Source: Cliona cf. orientalis
Taxonomy: Eukaryota > Porifera > Demospongiae > Clionaida > Clionaidae
Assembly: GCA_963930775.1 (NCBI GenBank)
Contig: OZ005692.1
Coordinates: forward strand, 10,521,029-10,585,028
Direction: 5' to 3'
Length of the DNA stretch: 64,000 nucleotides
Shown: positions 15,001 to 24,400 of the stretch, piece by piece
Layout of the letters: every line of letters starts with the position of its first letter
Position numbering within the stretch: position 1 is the stretch's first letter
Program-made: the position numbers and the translations under genes
The notes under the pieces: model-generated
The model's input: the letters and a program-made list of their open reading frames with translations, nothing else
The model's database searches: none
Told to the model about the DNA's origin: nothing

Positions 15001-18000
15001 TTAAAATTCAACAGTCCACAAAGGAAGCGACAACATACTACAGAAAATACATCAGACTTTAAGTCGATCAATTCTGGAGGGAGTCCAGCCATATAAACAG
15101 CTGCAAGGAATTCTTGAAACGTTAAATGAAGAAAAGTGTAAGTCTCATCAAGCCCAAATCTCATAAAGTAGCGGTCAATAACAACTAGACCAAGACAACT
15201 ATCATCACTTCCTGTACTACCAGATTCAAAGGCTATCTCTCGCAGCTCTGACTGCATGAAGACTTGCTTTTTTGCAACTGTTGCATCATAAGCAAGTTTG
15301 CAGACCTTGTCAAAGATGATCTTATCCTTTGGTGGAAGCTGATCAAATGAAGTCAAACAAGTAGTACCTGGTCCACCTTCTCGTTTGTACTGTGAACGAA
15401 GGAGCATAGATATGGTGAAGTGTTTGTAGAATTCAGTTTCCGTCTGTGGTAAAATAGCAGTCCCATCGTAAAGAAACACAAGCATGGCACAATGTAGAGG
15501 GAGATAGCACATATTCATCAAGTTAGGATGCAGTTCCAAATGCTTCAATAGATCTTCAGCCTTTTGTTGATTATTACAATAGTAGCTTTGAATATAGTGA
15601 ACGACATGTTTCTTTAAAAAGCCTACCACTTCTATTTGTTTGTCAGCGTATCGACGGAAGTCTTGACATGCTGCAGGGCGAGAGCTCACCACAATGAGTG
15701 CATCACGTAAAAAATTACGGGAATCATTCATCAGACTGAGGACAATATCATCATGGCTAATGGGAGAATACTCATCAAATCCATCAAAAATAAAAACTAC
15801 ATTCTTTCCGTCTATTTTTTGAATAGCACGCTCCAAAGAAGTAATTTCATCTGGTTTTAAAGGCGGGCATGCAACTTGAATGAGGGTGGCTAAGGTACGC
15901 TCATGAAATGCATTCAGTCGTCGCAGTGGAATGAGAAACAGGAGTGTTGAATCCAGAAACAGATTATTTGCCCAATCTTGACTTATTTTGGTCATGAGTG
16001 TAGTTTTTCCACTCCCTGGTCGACCTTGAAATAGAACAAACTTAAGTTTGGTGAGATCATCAAAGATTTGGTGATATGTGATGCCTTCTTTCTTTCCAAC
16101 TATCTCATCCATTGATTCCTGGACAGTTTGACGCCAACTTGTGTGGTCTTTGATGAGCGCTAAGTTTATGAAGTTGGTAACCTTGACAGGTGGCCAGGCT
16201 TGGTCATCAATTTGTCGCAAGTAAAAGTTAGCGAGAGTTTGATGGTACTCGAATTTGCCTATCAGAAGGAAAACCAATTGAAACATGTCCTATATACTGT
16301 GGGACGGGTTTTAATTGCGTAGTTTATTAATTTCAAGTCAGGCCAAATTACGAATCCAATAATTGCGATGGATGACCCCATACTGTACTGTAGTATACGT
16401 GCACATTTATGTTTGCGAATGTATTAATTGCGAAATGTAGAAAAACTCGCAGTTCACAATTAATAGATATTTGCAATTAAAACCCGACCTACGGTATATT
16501 AATTTATGGCTAATTAGCTAACTTTCATTCTGTGGTGGGTTTTGCTGCCAATTTCCAACAGCTCCTTCAAACTGACGAGTGCCAGCACCCCTCCCTCGGC
16601 CACACCCTCGTGCTCCATGGTCATATCCTGCCAGCCGTTGACCACGCCCACGTCCTCTCCCACGTCCATACCCACATGCAGACTCACTTGAGGTAACTTT
16701 AATAATACAGGGACAATAAATTTACGATTCATCTTATTACTGGCATAATTACATTATCATACTTACCTGTAGCTACAGGATGATGTTGAGCGATAATTTT
16801 TGCTAGTCTATGATCATTGGCACCAGCTGGGTCGTCAATTGCCTCCACCAGTTTACGCCACGTGGGAGTGCCGAACCGCTCCACGTTGTACCTTTGACGC
16901 AACCATACGCACACTACGTCGTTTAGTTGTTGTTCGTGATCTTGCAGGCTTGATCGAATTGAATCAAGTTCACCCATTCGTAAACCCAGAGTGCGACCTA
17001 TTGCCAAGGATCGCGCTTTTACCGTAATGATCTCTGATATGACATCACGCAAGTCATCCTCTCCTATAATTAATTATTAGCAAATTCTTTACATACATAT
17101 GTGACCCGCCATATGGGATTTTTTGTGAAAGTTGAGTTTGATACATCTATGATAAGCTCTACCATAGAGATAACTCGCGTTCAAGTTCTAGACTGATCAT
17201 GCGCTTCGTTGTGGAGATACAGCGCTTTGTTTGCGATCGCGCCACACCCTCAATATTCGAGAAATTATGGTCCAAAGGCGTTGCTATGCACGCGTATGGC
17301 ATTTCCGCATACTACGCGTGACCCGGAAATCAATTAAATGAACCTGGGCGGAGCCGTTCGAAATGAACGTAAAGATCGAGCTAGAGTTGAATTTCGTTGT
17401 TGACAATGACAGCCGATTGTTCTTAGATGCCCAAGAAGCTAAAAAGGTGAGTGAACGTACAGTAGTTTGATGAATCTAGCTGTATCTAGGAAGAGAATTC
17501 TAATTAGCGCCCATAGCAACGGGCTCCGTGTACGGCAGCTGTACAGACTAGGTAGGTCAAAATGAAGGCTCATTTTGCCTTTGTAACTTACGGTTAGCCT
17601 CCGTAGACGACGGCAAAGGTTAGCAGAAAGGTTCTTTGGCATAAATATGTCAAAAACTCAACTTTGACATTTCTTGACTTGAGGTACTAAAAACGCGCAT
17701 TGCGCGAATAGCACGCGGATCCCATATGCCGGGTTTTTCCGTAGACGGTCACATATTATAAGGCCACTCCAAATCAATTAGTTGTTTCTCATCCCCCTTG
17801 ATTTCCACCCGCATGTATTTCCATCAGCACCAGCACAATACAAAAGTATACCGCCTCGATTTTTTGGATTGCTGAACTTATGATTTTGACGACCATTTCC
17901 CATCAAACTTGTGATTAAACGACCATTTCCAGCCGCCCGCCTGCATCAGTTTTTTGGCTCAGGGGTGATGAAAAACAATGAATTAATTTGGAGTGGCCTA

Positions 18001-18489
18001 AATAAGAATGCAGGTTTAGAATACATACTAATCATAAGAACTTAGAAATTAAAAAGCGCTTACCCAACACTTTGCTGCTATCTACACTGTTGTAATCAAG
18101 ATCTGAAATTTAACGTATAATGGTAATTTAGACCACTGAGTGGTGCCCACGGAACTTTTCATCCCTTCAACGCCATACATACCAGGTCCTGGATTTGACT
18201 CTACGTCTCCACACCTCAGGAGCAAGGATACATTCATAACACTCGTGGCCAACAACAGCGACATAAGGACAGCCAGGAGCCTCGCTTCTCTCTTGTAGCC
18301 GCCGCTGCCACACCCAAACCTTGACGACTCGGAACACGCCCCACCTCCCGCGAACACGCATTGAGTGAACAGCATACTGGCGACTTGTCTCTTGATCTTT
18401 CTCCATCCCTTGGGGAGCCTGCTAGCGATCCGGGCGGCGAAGGTACCGATACGAGCCCTCCATACGTCCACTTCGATGCTACCACACAT
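6025..18489 (-). CDS. NLR: 2A-like signal - DEATH - NACHT - LRR
   Basis: Twelve exons (minus order): 18489-18183, 18102-18064, 17063-16767, 16696-16523, 16258-14665, 14588-14484, 14254-14174, 11550-11437, 10598-10515, 7054-6971, 6426-6331 and 6103-6025. Phases agree at every junction; the CDS is 3054 nt (1017 aa). Residues 71-92 are hydrophobic and run into GDVESNPGP (94-102), a 2A ribosome-skipping motif. A DEATH domain follows (about 116-214, LGLRMGELDSIRS), then an Arg-Gly-rich linker and a NACHT domain with P-loop GRPGSGKTT (351-359) and Walker B FIFDGFDEY (near 430). The last exons encode ribonuclease-inhibitor-type LRRs, two of them on exons of exactly 84 nt. By family this is a cytosolic innate sensor. 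The RG-linker exon is the weakest part. The acceptor at 14588 was chosen over one at 14603 for phase. Introns hold two copies of one MITE and a 3.2-kb foldback element. More LRR exons could be hidden in the 2.6-kb intron 14173-11551. Confidence 0.82.
6641..6936. repeat. MITE-like element with CAGGGGYGTAGG ends, in an NLR intron
   Basis: The left end CAGGGGTGTAGGTAGG and the right end CCTGCCTACGCCCCTG are inverted copies with two mismatches in 16. Just inside the right end is a run of 11 G. Related ends occur at 30110-30300 and 42146-42305. Confidence 0.65.
7825..8458. repeat. inner element with TACCCCGCGCGCA ends
   Basis: The left end ATTACCCCGCGCGCATGTGC and the right end TGTGCGCGCGGGGTATGTG form an inverted pair about 630 bases apart. 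Single copies of the same GC-rich end occur near 33489 and, diverged, near 12105. No coding content is seen. Confidence 0.5.
8901..9094. repeat. MITE, GGGAAA-TTTTCGCGG family, copy 1
   Basis: A ~195-base element with ends TACCATATAGCGGGAAA and TTTCCCACTATACGGTA, rich in AAAACTTTCGCGG words on both strands. Copies are at 39186-39401 (opposite orientation) and 48908-49107. Confidence 0.75.
9206..10249. repeat. 1-kb palindrome of GTGTACCCC units
   Basis: The left arm (from 9206) is the inverted copy of the right arm (to 10249), starting at ATTACACTATTCAAA / TTTGAATAGTGTAAT and running to a centre near 9610-9630. Each arm is a ladder of imperfect units that repeat CTGGCAGGAAAGAGTGTACC (or its complement), separated by variable spacers such as TTAATAAGCAGGCAGAGA. 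Open frames through it translate the repeat and are not genes. Confidence 0.85.
10695..10905. repeat. MITE, CGGGTTTTAATTG family, copy 1 (NLR intron)
   Basis: Ends are TACCGTAGGACGGGTTTT and AAAACCTGACTTACAGTA. The 210-base body is shared, with point changes, with 16295-16496. The termini begin and end with TA, which suggests TA target duplication. Confidence 0.8.
11916..12735. repeat. GC-rich foldback element in an NLR intron
   Basis: Two GC-rich arms (about 11916-12070 and 12590-12735) are inverted copies starting ACGGTGGCCGAGAAGGACAC and separated by roughly 520 bases. The composition (GGCGGCC-rich) is far from the surrounding AT-rich DNA. The 185-residue Ala/Arg-rich open frame across the left arm is a by-product. 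Confidence 0.7.
14118..14156. repeat. short near-perfect hairpin
   Basis: GGAGTGAGCGAGC and GCGAGCTCACTCC pair around a GAA loop inside the NLR intron. A hairpin of this strength is unusual in the AT-rich background. No role is evident. Confidence 0.6.
16295..16496. repeat. MITE, CGGGTTTTAATTG family, copy 2 (NLR intron 4)
   Basis: Ends are TACTGTGGGACGGGTTTTAA and TTAAAACCCGACCTACGGTA. It fills almost all of the 264-base intron between the RG-linker exon and the NACHT exon, so this small intron is largely MITE sequence. Confidence 0.8.
17097..17756. repeat. 660-base inverted-repeat element (NLR intron)
   Basis: Ends ATATGTGACC and GGTCACATAT flank internal inverted words CATATGGGAT / ATCCCATATG and AAAGTTGAGTTTGA / TCAACTTTGA. 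It lies in the intron between the DEATH exon and the 39-nt exon. No coding content is visible. Confidence 0.6.
17759..18000. repeat. MITE with AGGCCACTCCAAAT ends
   Basis: A 240-base element with inverted ends AGGCCACTCCAAATCAATTA and TGAATTAATTTGGAGTGGCCT, directly abutting the previous element and bounded by TA. A fragment of it lies in the PAK intron near 5515-5612. Confidence 0.8.
18183..18489 (-). other. first NLR exon with 2A-like translational recoding motif
   Basis: This exon encodes 102 residues ending in RCGDVESNPGP and then splices at a GTATGT donor immediately after the proline codon. The 2A consensus is DxExNPGP, where translation fails to join the last Gly and Pro. The skip would fall between Gly101 and Pro102. 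The preceding LLAVLMSLLLATSVMNVSLL segment is signal-like. An internal methionine (residue 76) would give a 27-residue leader very like the signal/2A leaders reported for sea-urchin NLRs. The exon joins a 39-nt exon and then the DEATH exon in phase, so it belongs to the NLR and not to a retrotransposon. Confidence 0.8.
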
Positions 18490-18664
18490 GATTAGTGAGC
18501 TTGTTGGGTTCTATGAACTTTGAACCGTGATCGAGACTCTCGGAATTGGGCTGGGAATGAGACCAACATCCCGCAAGTTTGGTTCCAGATCCGCGTATCA
18601 GCGCCTGCGCATGCGCATAATAATACTGATCATGTGAATTAATTTTGACAGTCAGTAATTCATT

Positions 18665-18899
18665 TCAGTTAAAAACTTTGAATTTGACAGTCAGTACAAT
18701 GACAGCTACTTCCAATAATAATGATGGAACACTGCAGTGGAATAAGGACAAAATAACAACAGTAATTTCAGTATTAAAATTTATAATAATTATTATAGAA
18801 GGATACAGAACACGTTGGGTAGAGTTATGAACATGGAGAGTCCGGAGAAGAATCCAGCCAGCTCCAGCACGGTGAAGAATCATGAATAGGGTCAGGCTG
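18665..18899 (-). pseudogene. partial TMEM107 pseudogene
   Basis: Two blocks match the intact TMEM107 gene at 36067-37069 at nucleotide level. The 18665-18731 block matches the last exon, with its acceptor CTGCAG and residues VPSLLLEVAVIVLTVKFKVF kept. The 18807-18899 block matches exon 3 (LTLF...LELAGF...LSMF). In the exon-3 copy four extra bases (ATGA) after the LTLF codons shift the frame. Exon 4 and its flanks are gone: the blocks lie 75 bases apart against about 450 in the intact gene. Exons 1 and 2 are absent. Because intron sequence with a splice acceptor is kept, this is a DNA-level duplicate and not a retrocopy. Confidence 0.85.
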
Positions 18900-19988
18900 A
18901 TTATTATCATAAAACTGTTCCGTTGTGCGCATGCGCGCACTATGTTGACGACCTTTTCCGGATTGAGTTGAGTTGTGCTACCATTGTTTTATGAATTGAG
19001 GAGGAAAGGCAAAAAATCTAATGATTTTAATACACTCTCAGTAGAGGGTTGAGAGCAGTAACTAGTTCAACCATTAAAATTTTGTCAAGTTATCTTTTGA
19101 ACTTTTCATCTGCATAATATGTACGACTACGACATAAAAGTTAATGCATCTGTTCAAATAAACAACTTTTATCAAATATTAAATGAGCCCACGTTAATAT
19201 TCGATAATTACATAGTATTCCAGTATTTTTGTGGCCTTGCAACATTAACTTTATGATCACAGTGGATTGTGTGAATTTTAATTTATGCCATGAGGCTCCG
19301 AGTCAGCAGCCTTGATGAGTTACATGCTGGCATGCATACATGTTTGCTCATGCACCTAACTTATGTAGGTAAAGGGTCGTTCAAGCACTTCCGACTGTAT
19401 ATACTGGTAAGGTATTCTCCACAACTCTGCTAGCCTATGCACTGGTCACATGACAATTGATTACCCATGTCAGCCAGCTAGCTTGCTAAATCTATACTAT
19501 AATAGCTACATGCCATGTGAGTGTACTATGGGTTTGTCCTTCATGCCAGCTAGCTACTTGGGCATAGCTAATACTAGCTGATAGCTAGGAGTATAGCCAT
19601 AATGTAGCTAGATCTAGCCATACGCAGCTTAAAATTAGGAGGGGCTGAGCCCCCCTCTTGCATATTGGGGCCCGGGGGGGGGGGGGGGAGGGGGGGCTGG
19701 AGCCCTCCCTGCCCCCCTAGCTATTTCTCAGCTACTAGCTGCCACTTATGTGCAGAGGGGTGGGATGGTGTACTCCTATTATCCAATATAGAAGTCGTTA
19801 CATGTTGTGTATAATTTGGTTGGTTGCACCTTTTATGGCAATAGCATACACTAGCTATAGAGTCAGATGAGTGATCTGAGATGCCACAAAATTAATTCAC
19901 TTGTAAATTAGTGCTTAAGTGCAAAGTGCAGCAAGTTACCATTAGCTACCGCTTGATAAACAATTATAATATTCTATTATATTACTAT
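18900..19988. other. gene-free interval with a G-rich tract
   Basis: No exon is supported. A G-rich tract at about 19669-19702 (runs of 15 and 7 G) could form quadruplexes. The remainder is AT-rich with CTAGCTAGCT-type palindromic words and one GGTAAAGGGTCGT motif near 19370 that recurs in MITEs elsewhere. Confidence 0.5.
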
Positions 19989-20343
19989 AGCCCCGTTTAC
20001 ACGTACTAATCCGAATTAGTTAACGCGCATTCTAACGCGCGTTATCTCTGTCCACACGCGAAACCACAAACCGCGTTAAGGAAGTGGTGTGTAAACGCAA
20101 TTATGGATTGTGACACGAGTTAACCAGTCACCTGAGGTGCTCAATATTTGGAAAAAGCAACAAAGAAGCTCAAAAGATGAAGAGGAGGGCTCGATGGCTC
20201 GTTTAACAGACAAGAACAGATTGGCAGGTAAGTATTCGTTGGTACTGTTATTTGTGTGGGGTTTGAGCATGCGCGTAGGGGGTACGATTGCCTAGTAACG
20301 GCTTGGAAACGTACAAGTATCACTATAGAGTCTTTCGTTGGCA

Positions 20344-21678
20344 ATGGATAAGCGTGTTGTTGCTGTGGTAGTTCGGAACATCTCGCTGAAAAGAAAGCGT
20401 AGGGCCGCTAAGAGATTGGAACGAATGAAAGAGGAGAGGAGAAGGCGCAGGCGAGCATTTTTGAGAAGGCAGGCTATGGAGCGTATGATGTTTCTTATGT
20501 TGATGACCGTCAGTTGTTGCAATCTCTCGCCAGAAAGGACAATTTGGATAAAAGAGAGAAGTAGCCATTGGTGGGAGTATGTTGTAAAGTCCACATTTAC
20601 GCCAGAAGATTGGCTACAGAATTTCCGTATGTCACAGTGTACCTTCATGTACTTGTGCGATGAAGTACGGTCCTCCATCGAGAAAAGTGATACAGACATG
20701 AGAAGAGCAGTGCCTACTGACATGCGTGTTGCGCTTACACTATGGTTTTTAGCAACAGGTGCTGACTATCGTACCATTAGTCACTTATTTGGTGTGTCAA
20801 AATCTACCGTGTGTTTGGTGTCCAAGGATGTGTGTTCTGCCATCGTAAAGAGTCTGCTGCCTCGCTACGTAAGATTTCCTGCTGGAACGGCTTTGAGGGA
20901 GATTATTGATGGTTTTGAGCATGATCTGGGTTTTCCTCAGTGTGCAGGAGCAGTCGATGGATCTCACATCCCCATCATCTCTCCTCAGGAGTGTCCAGCC
21001 GACTACTACAACAGGAAAGGCTGGCACTCCATTATCCTTCAAGGCACCGTCGACCATCGAGGCCGTTTTACAGATGTGTACGTGGGCTGGCCAGGTCGGG
21101 TTCACGATGCTCGCGTCTTCGCCAACTCTAGTCTATATCAAAGGGGACAGAGTGGTAACCTTTTGCCAGACTGGAAGGAGCAAATCGATGGAAAGGACGT
21201 TCCTCTTATTATTCTTGGTGATCCCGCATACCCACTCCTGCCCTGGTTGATGAAGGCATACCCGAACAACGGCCATTTAACTCGTGAACAGAAGAGATTT
21301 AACTATCGTTTAAGCAAAGCTAGGGTGGTGGTTGAGCATGGTTACGGTCGTCTGAAAGGTAGATGGAGATGCTTACTTAAGCGTTTGGATGTGGATGTCA
21401 GAGATGTACCAGAATTGGTTACCGCATGTTGTGTCCTTCACAACATCTGCATTATCCGAACATCATGCTCTCGATCTTCCCTCCTTCTTTTCTCTTCTAG
21501 TTCTATGTCCTTCTGCCAACGCTCCTCTTCATATTTCTGGTACTGTTCATCGGCCTCACGCTGGTATACCATGAAGGACTCCATTGCTTTATCAAGTGCC
21601 TTTTCTGCTTTGCTCTTTTTCTGTAGTCGAGGCTTCTTTTTTGGTGGGGTAGCTAGTGGTGTGGGTGTGTGCGCATGA
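20344..21678 (+). CDS. Harbinger transposase (DDE nuclease)
   Basis: An uninterrupted frame of 444 residues from the first ATG. A basic N-terminus (KRKRRAAKRLERMKEERRRR) precedes a helix-turn-helix-like stretch (DYRTISHLFGVSKSTVCLVS) and the DDE_4-type nuclease. The catalytic acids are D in AGAVDGSHI, D in GRVHDARVF and E in VVEHGYGRLKGRWR. The domain ends in CCVLHNICI, where Harbinger transposases normally stop. The last ~75 residues (Ser/Phe-rich) are antisense to the second exon of the accessory gene and may be a read-through tail. An upstream exon near 20160-20227 ending at a GTAAGT donor is possible but unproven. Confidence 0.92.
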   Translation: MDKRVVAVVVRNISLKRKRRAAKRLERMKEERRRRRRAFLRRQAMERMMFLMLMTVSCCNLSPERTIWIKERSSHWWEYVVKSTFTPEDWLQNFRMSQCTFMYLCDEVRSSIEKSDTDMRRAVPTDMRVALTLWFLATGADYRTISHLFGVSKSTVCLVSKDVCSAIVKSLLPRYVRFPAGTALREIIDGFEHDLGFPQCAGAVDGSHIPIISPQECPADYYNRKGWHSIILQGTVDHRGRFTDVYVGWPGRVHDARVFANSSLYQRGQSGNLLPDWKEQIDGKDVPLIILGDPAYPLLPWLMKAYPNNGHLTREQKRFNYRLSKARVVVEHGYGRLKGRWRCLLKRLDVDVRDVPELVTACCVLHNICIIRTSCSRSSLLLFSSSSMSFCQRSSSYFWYCSSASRWYTMKDSIALSSAFSALLFFCSRGFFFGGVASGVGVCA

Positions 21679-22439
21679 CCATGTATATGTGTGTGTGTGC
21701 AAGTGGAGAAAGTGAGAGGACTAGAAATGCATGTTGGTGTTTACTGAGTATCTGTGGATTAGAAATGTGCTTAATTGTGGTGTGTATGTGTGTGTGTGTG
21801 TGTGTGCGCGTGTCCTGTACCATGTACATGCATTTAACACATGCACACCTGTTGTATCCCCAGATTTCTTCTCACTCTGTATGGAACCAGCTGCCTGAGG
21901 AACAAGTGCACTATCCAGGGGTGCAGTCGCTTGAACGTCATCTCCATCTGTACATTAGTAGGTACATGCATATAAATTATTATACGGTATACAAATCATT
22001 GTTGTAAAAATTATTGATTACCATTCGTTTCAATTTCTTCCCCTTCAGCTCTGGTACTGACATCTTCAGTAGCACTGCTGCTGTTACTGGTGGTACCGGT
22101 GTCAAGTACAACTGCTGGCACAGATGCTGGACGATGTCCCAATATGCCATCTAGCTCTTTGTAGAATTTACATGTTTTCCTTCCTCTCCCAGTTTGTCCA
22201 TTATGATCCTTTATTTGTCTATACTCTTTTTTTAAATTTTTGATTTTATTTCTACATTGTAGCCAATCTCTGTCATATCCTTTTTCTTCCATCTTCTTTG
22301 CTATACTACTAAATATGGCCTGGTTTCTCACAGCTCCATCCAGCTCCTCCTGGATTCTGTCCTCTCCCCAGATGCTAATGAGAGCCCTGACCTCGTTATC
22401 AGACCAAGAGGAACCGCGAGAAGTGCTTGTGGTGGCCAT
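21438..22439 (-). CDS. Harbinger accessory Myb/SANT-like protein
   Basis: Two exons, 22439-22022 and 21652-21438, join in phase to a 210-residue protein. The N-terminal ~100 residues form a trihelix/Myb-SANT-like domain (SWSDNEVRALISIWGED ... CRNKIKNLKKEYRQIKDHNG). The C-terminal exon is a charged coiled coil (READEQYQKYEEERWQKD) ending HDVRIMQML. In Harbinger elements such a partner brings the transposase to the nucleus and to the element ends. Its 3' exon overlaps the transposase frame on the other strand: the accessory stop (21438-21440) falls in the transposase HNIC codons. Confidence 0.88.
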
Positions 22440-23019
22440 ACTTCAGTTGTGGTCGATCTGTGGTGGCTAGCAGCTCCAACCCGCTTCTCTTAACTCGCGT
22501 CAGCTGTTTACACGCACACATTTCGCGCCTAATCCAGATTCAATCCGGGTTCAACCCACATCCTGAGGTGGGTTACGTAATCCAGTTTCCAATGCGCGTT
22601 CGCGCGTTTACACGTATGCGAGTTAAATTAACGCGCGTTCCAATCCGCGTTAAACACTGCGTGTAAACGGGGCTTATTTGGTTTCCACTCTATGGAAATA
22701 GGATGATATACTGTAAGGTGCATGGTCATATTAATCAGTGCACATCATGCCATGCAGTGTATTATTACTCATGGAGTCCATATAGCTAAAGTGAAGCTTC
22801 TATACTGTATGGGCTTAAATTCTCTTCCCTTAAATAACCACTGTACTGGTGTGTTTACCAGTGATGCAATGTAGAGCACCCATCAGCCATGACAAGAATT
22901 ATTATACTCTGGGAGATTGTCATGCAATATGAACTTCCTATCCCTACTAACGACCATTACCTAGAAACCACTACTAACGATCATTACCTATTGATCTCCC
23001 CAAAAATTGACATGCAGGG

Positions 23020-23580
23020 TCTCCACAGCTGCTACTGGAGTTAATCACAGAGCCACAATACCCTGCAACAACAGTTCTGAGGTGGCAAATCAGATAAGCC
23101 TTTTACAGCTTGAAGGAGGAAAGCTTAGGAATGTCTCTGGTACTGTACCTGAGAGCAAACAACTGTTCTGAGGTGGCATATCAGATAAGCTTTTGCAGCT
23201 GAACAAGCAATTGTTCTGATTTGGCAAATCAGATAAGCCTTTTGCAGCTGAATAAATAATTGTTCTGAGGTGGCAAATCAGATAAGCCTTTTGGAAGGAG
23301 GAAAGCTTAGGAATCTCTCTGGTTCTGTACCTGAGAACATAATTGTTGTTTACATGCATGTTTGTTGTTGCTGCTGCATGTGCATGGGCACATCACATAC
23401 AACTCTTGAAGCAGCTGTATATTCCCTGGTACAGTACCAGAGACATTCCTAACCTTTCCTCCTTCACAGCTGCAAAAGACTCATCTAGCTGATTTGCCAC
23501 CTCAGAACAATTGTTGCAGAGTATTGTGGCTCTGTGATAACTCTAGTGCCAGTTGTGGAGGCTGAAGCTCACTGCCAGCC
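23020..23580. repeat. inverted-repeat element with internal tandem units, copy 1
   Basis: The ends are inverted: ATCACAGAGCCACAATACC near 23044 and its complement GGTATTGTGGCTCTGTGAT-like sequence near 23519. Between them are four units of about 70-90 bases containing TTCTGAGGTGGCAAATCAGATAAGCC, then GGAGGAAAGCTTAGGAAT. A shorter relative is at 24420-24830. Confidence 0.7.
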
Positions 23581-23617
23581 CTATCCATTTAATATACAGG
23601 CCTCCATGAGGTAGTGT

Positions 23618-24400
23618 GAAGGAGGAAAGGCATAGAGGTTGGATTAAGCTGCTTAGCAGGCAGATGTTTTTAAGGATTGTAGCCTGGTAAATCAATAGAA
23701 GATGTTAACACTGAACACATATTAAGGCTAAAATTAATGGAATGTGAAAAAGACAGGGAACACTTTTAAGAATGTGATCTTTAAGACAGACAATCTCACT
23801 GAGACTAAAAAAACATCTGTATGACTCTTCTCCTATAGTAAGAGAGAATTGTTTCTGGTCAACAATGCACATGTAGCTACATGCAAATAACAATTAGCTA
23901 TGTTGACATTTATAGATTCCCTATATATCTGCCCTGAAATTTTCTTAATTGATTCACTGCAGGCCACAAATGAAGGTCTATCAGATGGGATACCTGCATG
24001 AAGCCTGGACAGCTTATGGCCAGGGCTTAAATTAGCCACTGAAAGATTCTGTAATTACGTATACCATCCAATTAATTAATAGAAGATTCTGTTGATCATC
24101 AAGTTCTAAGTAGAGTCTATATATAGCTAGCATGCCCTAGAATGTTCTCATGATAAGCCTATAAGCCTGAGTTTGGCTTCAATATTCATGACCTGGCATC
24201 TGGTGGTCTTCCCAATGCATTCACAAGTGCAGTCTGTAATTGGATCTGGCACCATTAATCATCAGAGGCTATTAGTAAGTGGTTTTTATGCATGGCTGCT
24301 TCAAATGCTTGGTGATCAACTGAAGCTTTACTGAGATTTTTGACATAATAAGCTATTTGATCTTTAAAGAACTGCTGTGTGTGCCAGCTCTGTGCATGCA
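23618..24400. repeat. segmental duplication, copy 1
   Basis: This block (starting GAAGGAGGAAAGGCATAG) matches 24876-26560 in the same order and orientation. Shared landmarks include GATGTTAACACTGAACACA, GGCCACAAATGAAGGTCT, TCAGATGGGATACCTG, TTATGGCCAGGGCTTAAATT and CTGGTGGTCTTCCCAATGCA. No gene is visible in it. Confidence 0.75.

Larger units (their letters stand above)
19989..22674. mobile_element. complete PIF/Harbinger DNA transposon
   Basis: The element is 2686 bases with perfect 15-base inverted ends: AGCCCCGTTTACACG and CGTGTAAACGGGGCT. It is flanked by a 3-base direct repeat TAT (19986-19988 and 22675-22677), the duplication size typical of Harbinger. Subterminal regions repeat TTAACGCG-type words on both sides, plausible transposase binding sites. 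Inside are the two genes expected of the superfamily, a DDE nuclease (+) and a Myb/trihelix protein (-), in convergent order. Intact ends and frames suggest recent activity. Confidence 0.93.

Noticed and set aside
18082-18182. Read-through of the first NLR exon to a stop at 18082
   Set aside because: A GTATGT donor right after the NPGP codons and a phase-matched 39-nt exon give a continuous NLR; the read-through end looks like intron.
18183-18260. 2A motif as a sign of a non-LTR retrotransposon or a viral insertion
   Set aside because: 2A motifs do occur in such elements, but no reverse transcriptase or viral frame is nearby, and the exon joins the DEATH exon in phase.
20797-21105. Minus-strand frame across the transposase
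   Set aside because: It is the shadow of the DDE domain in the reverse direction.
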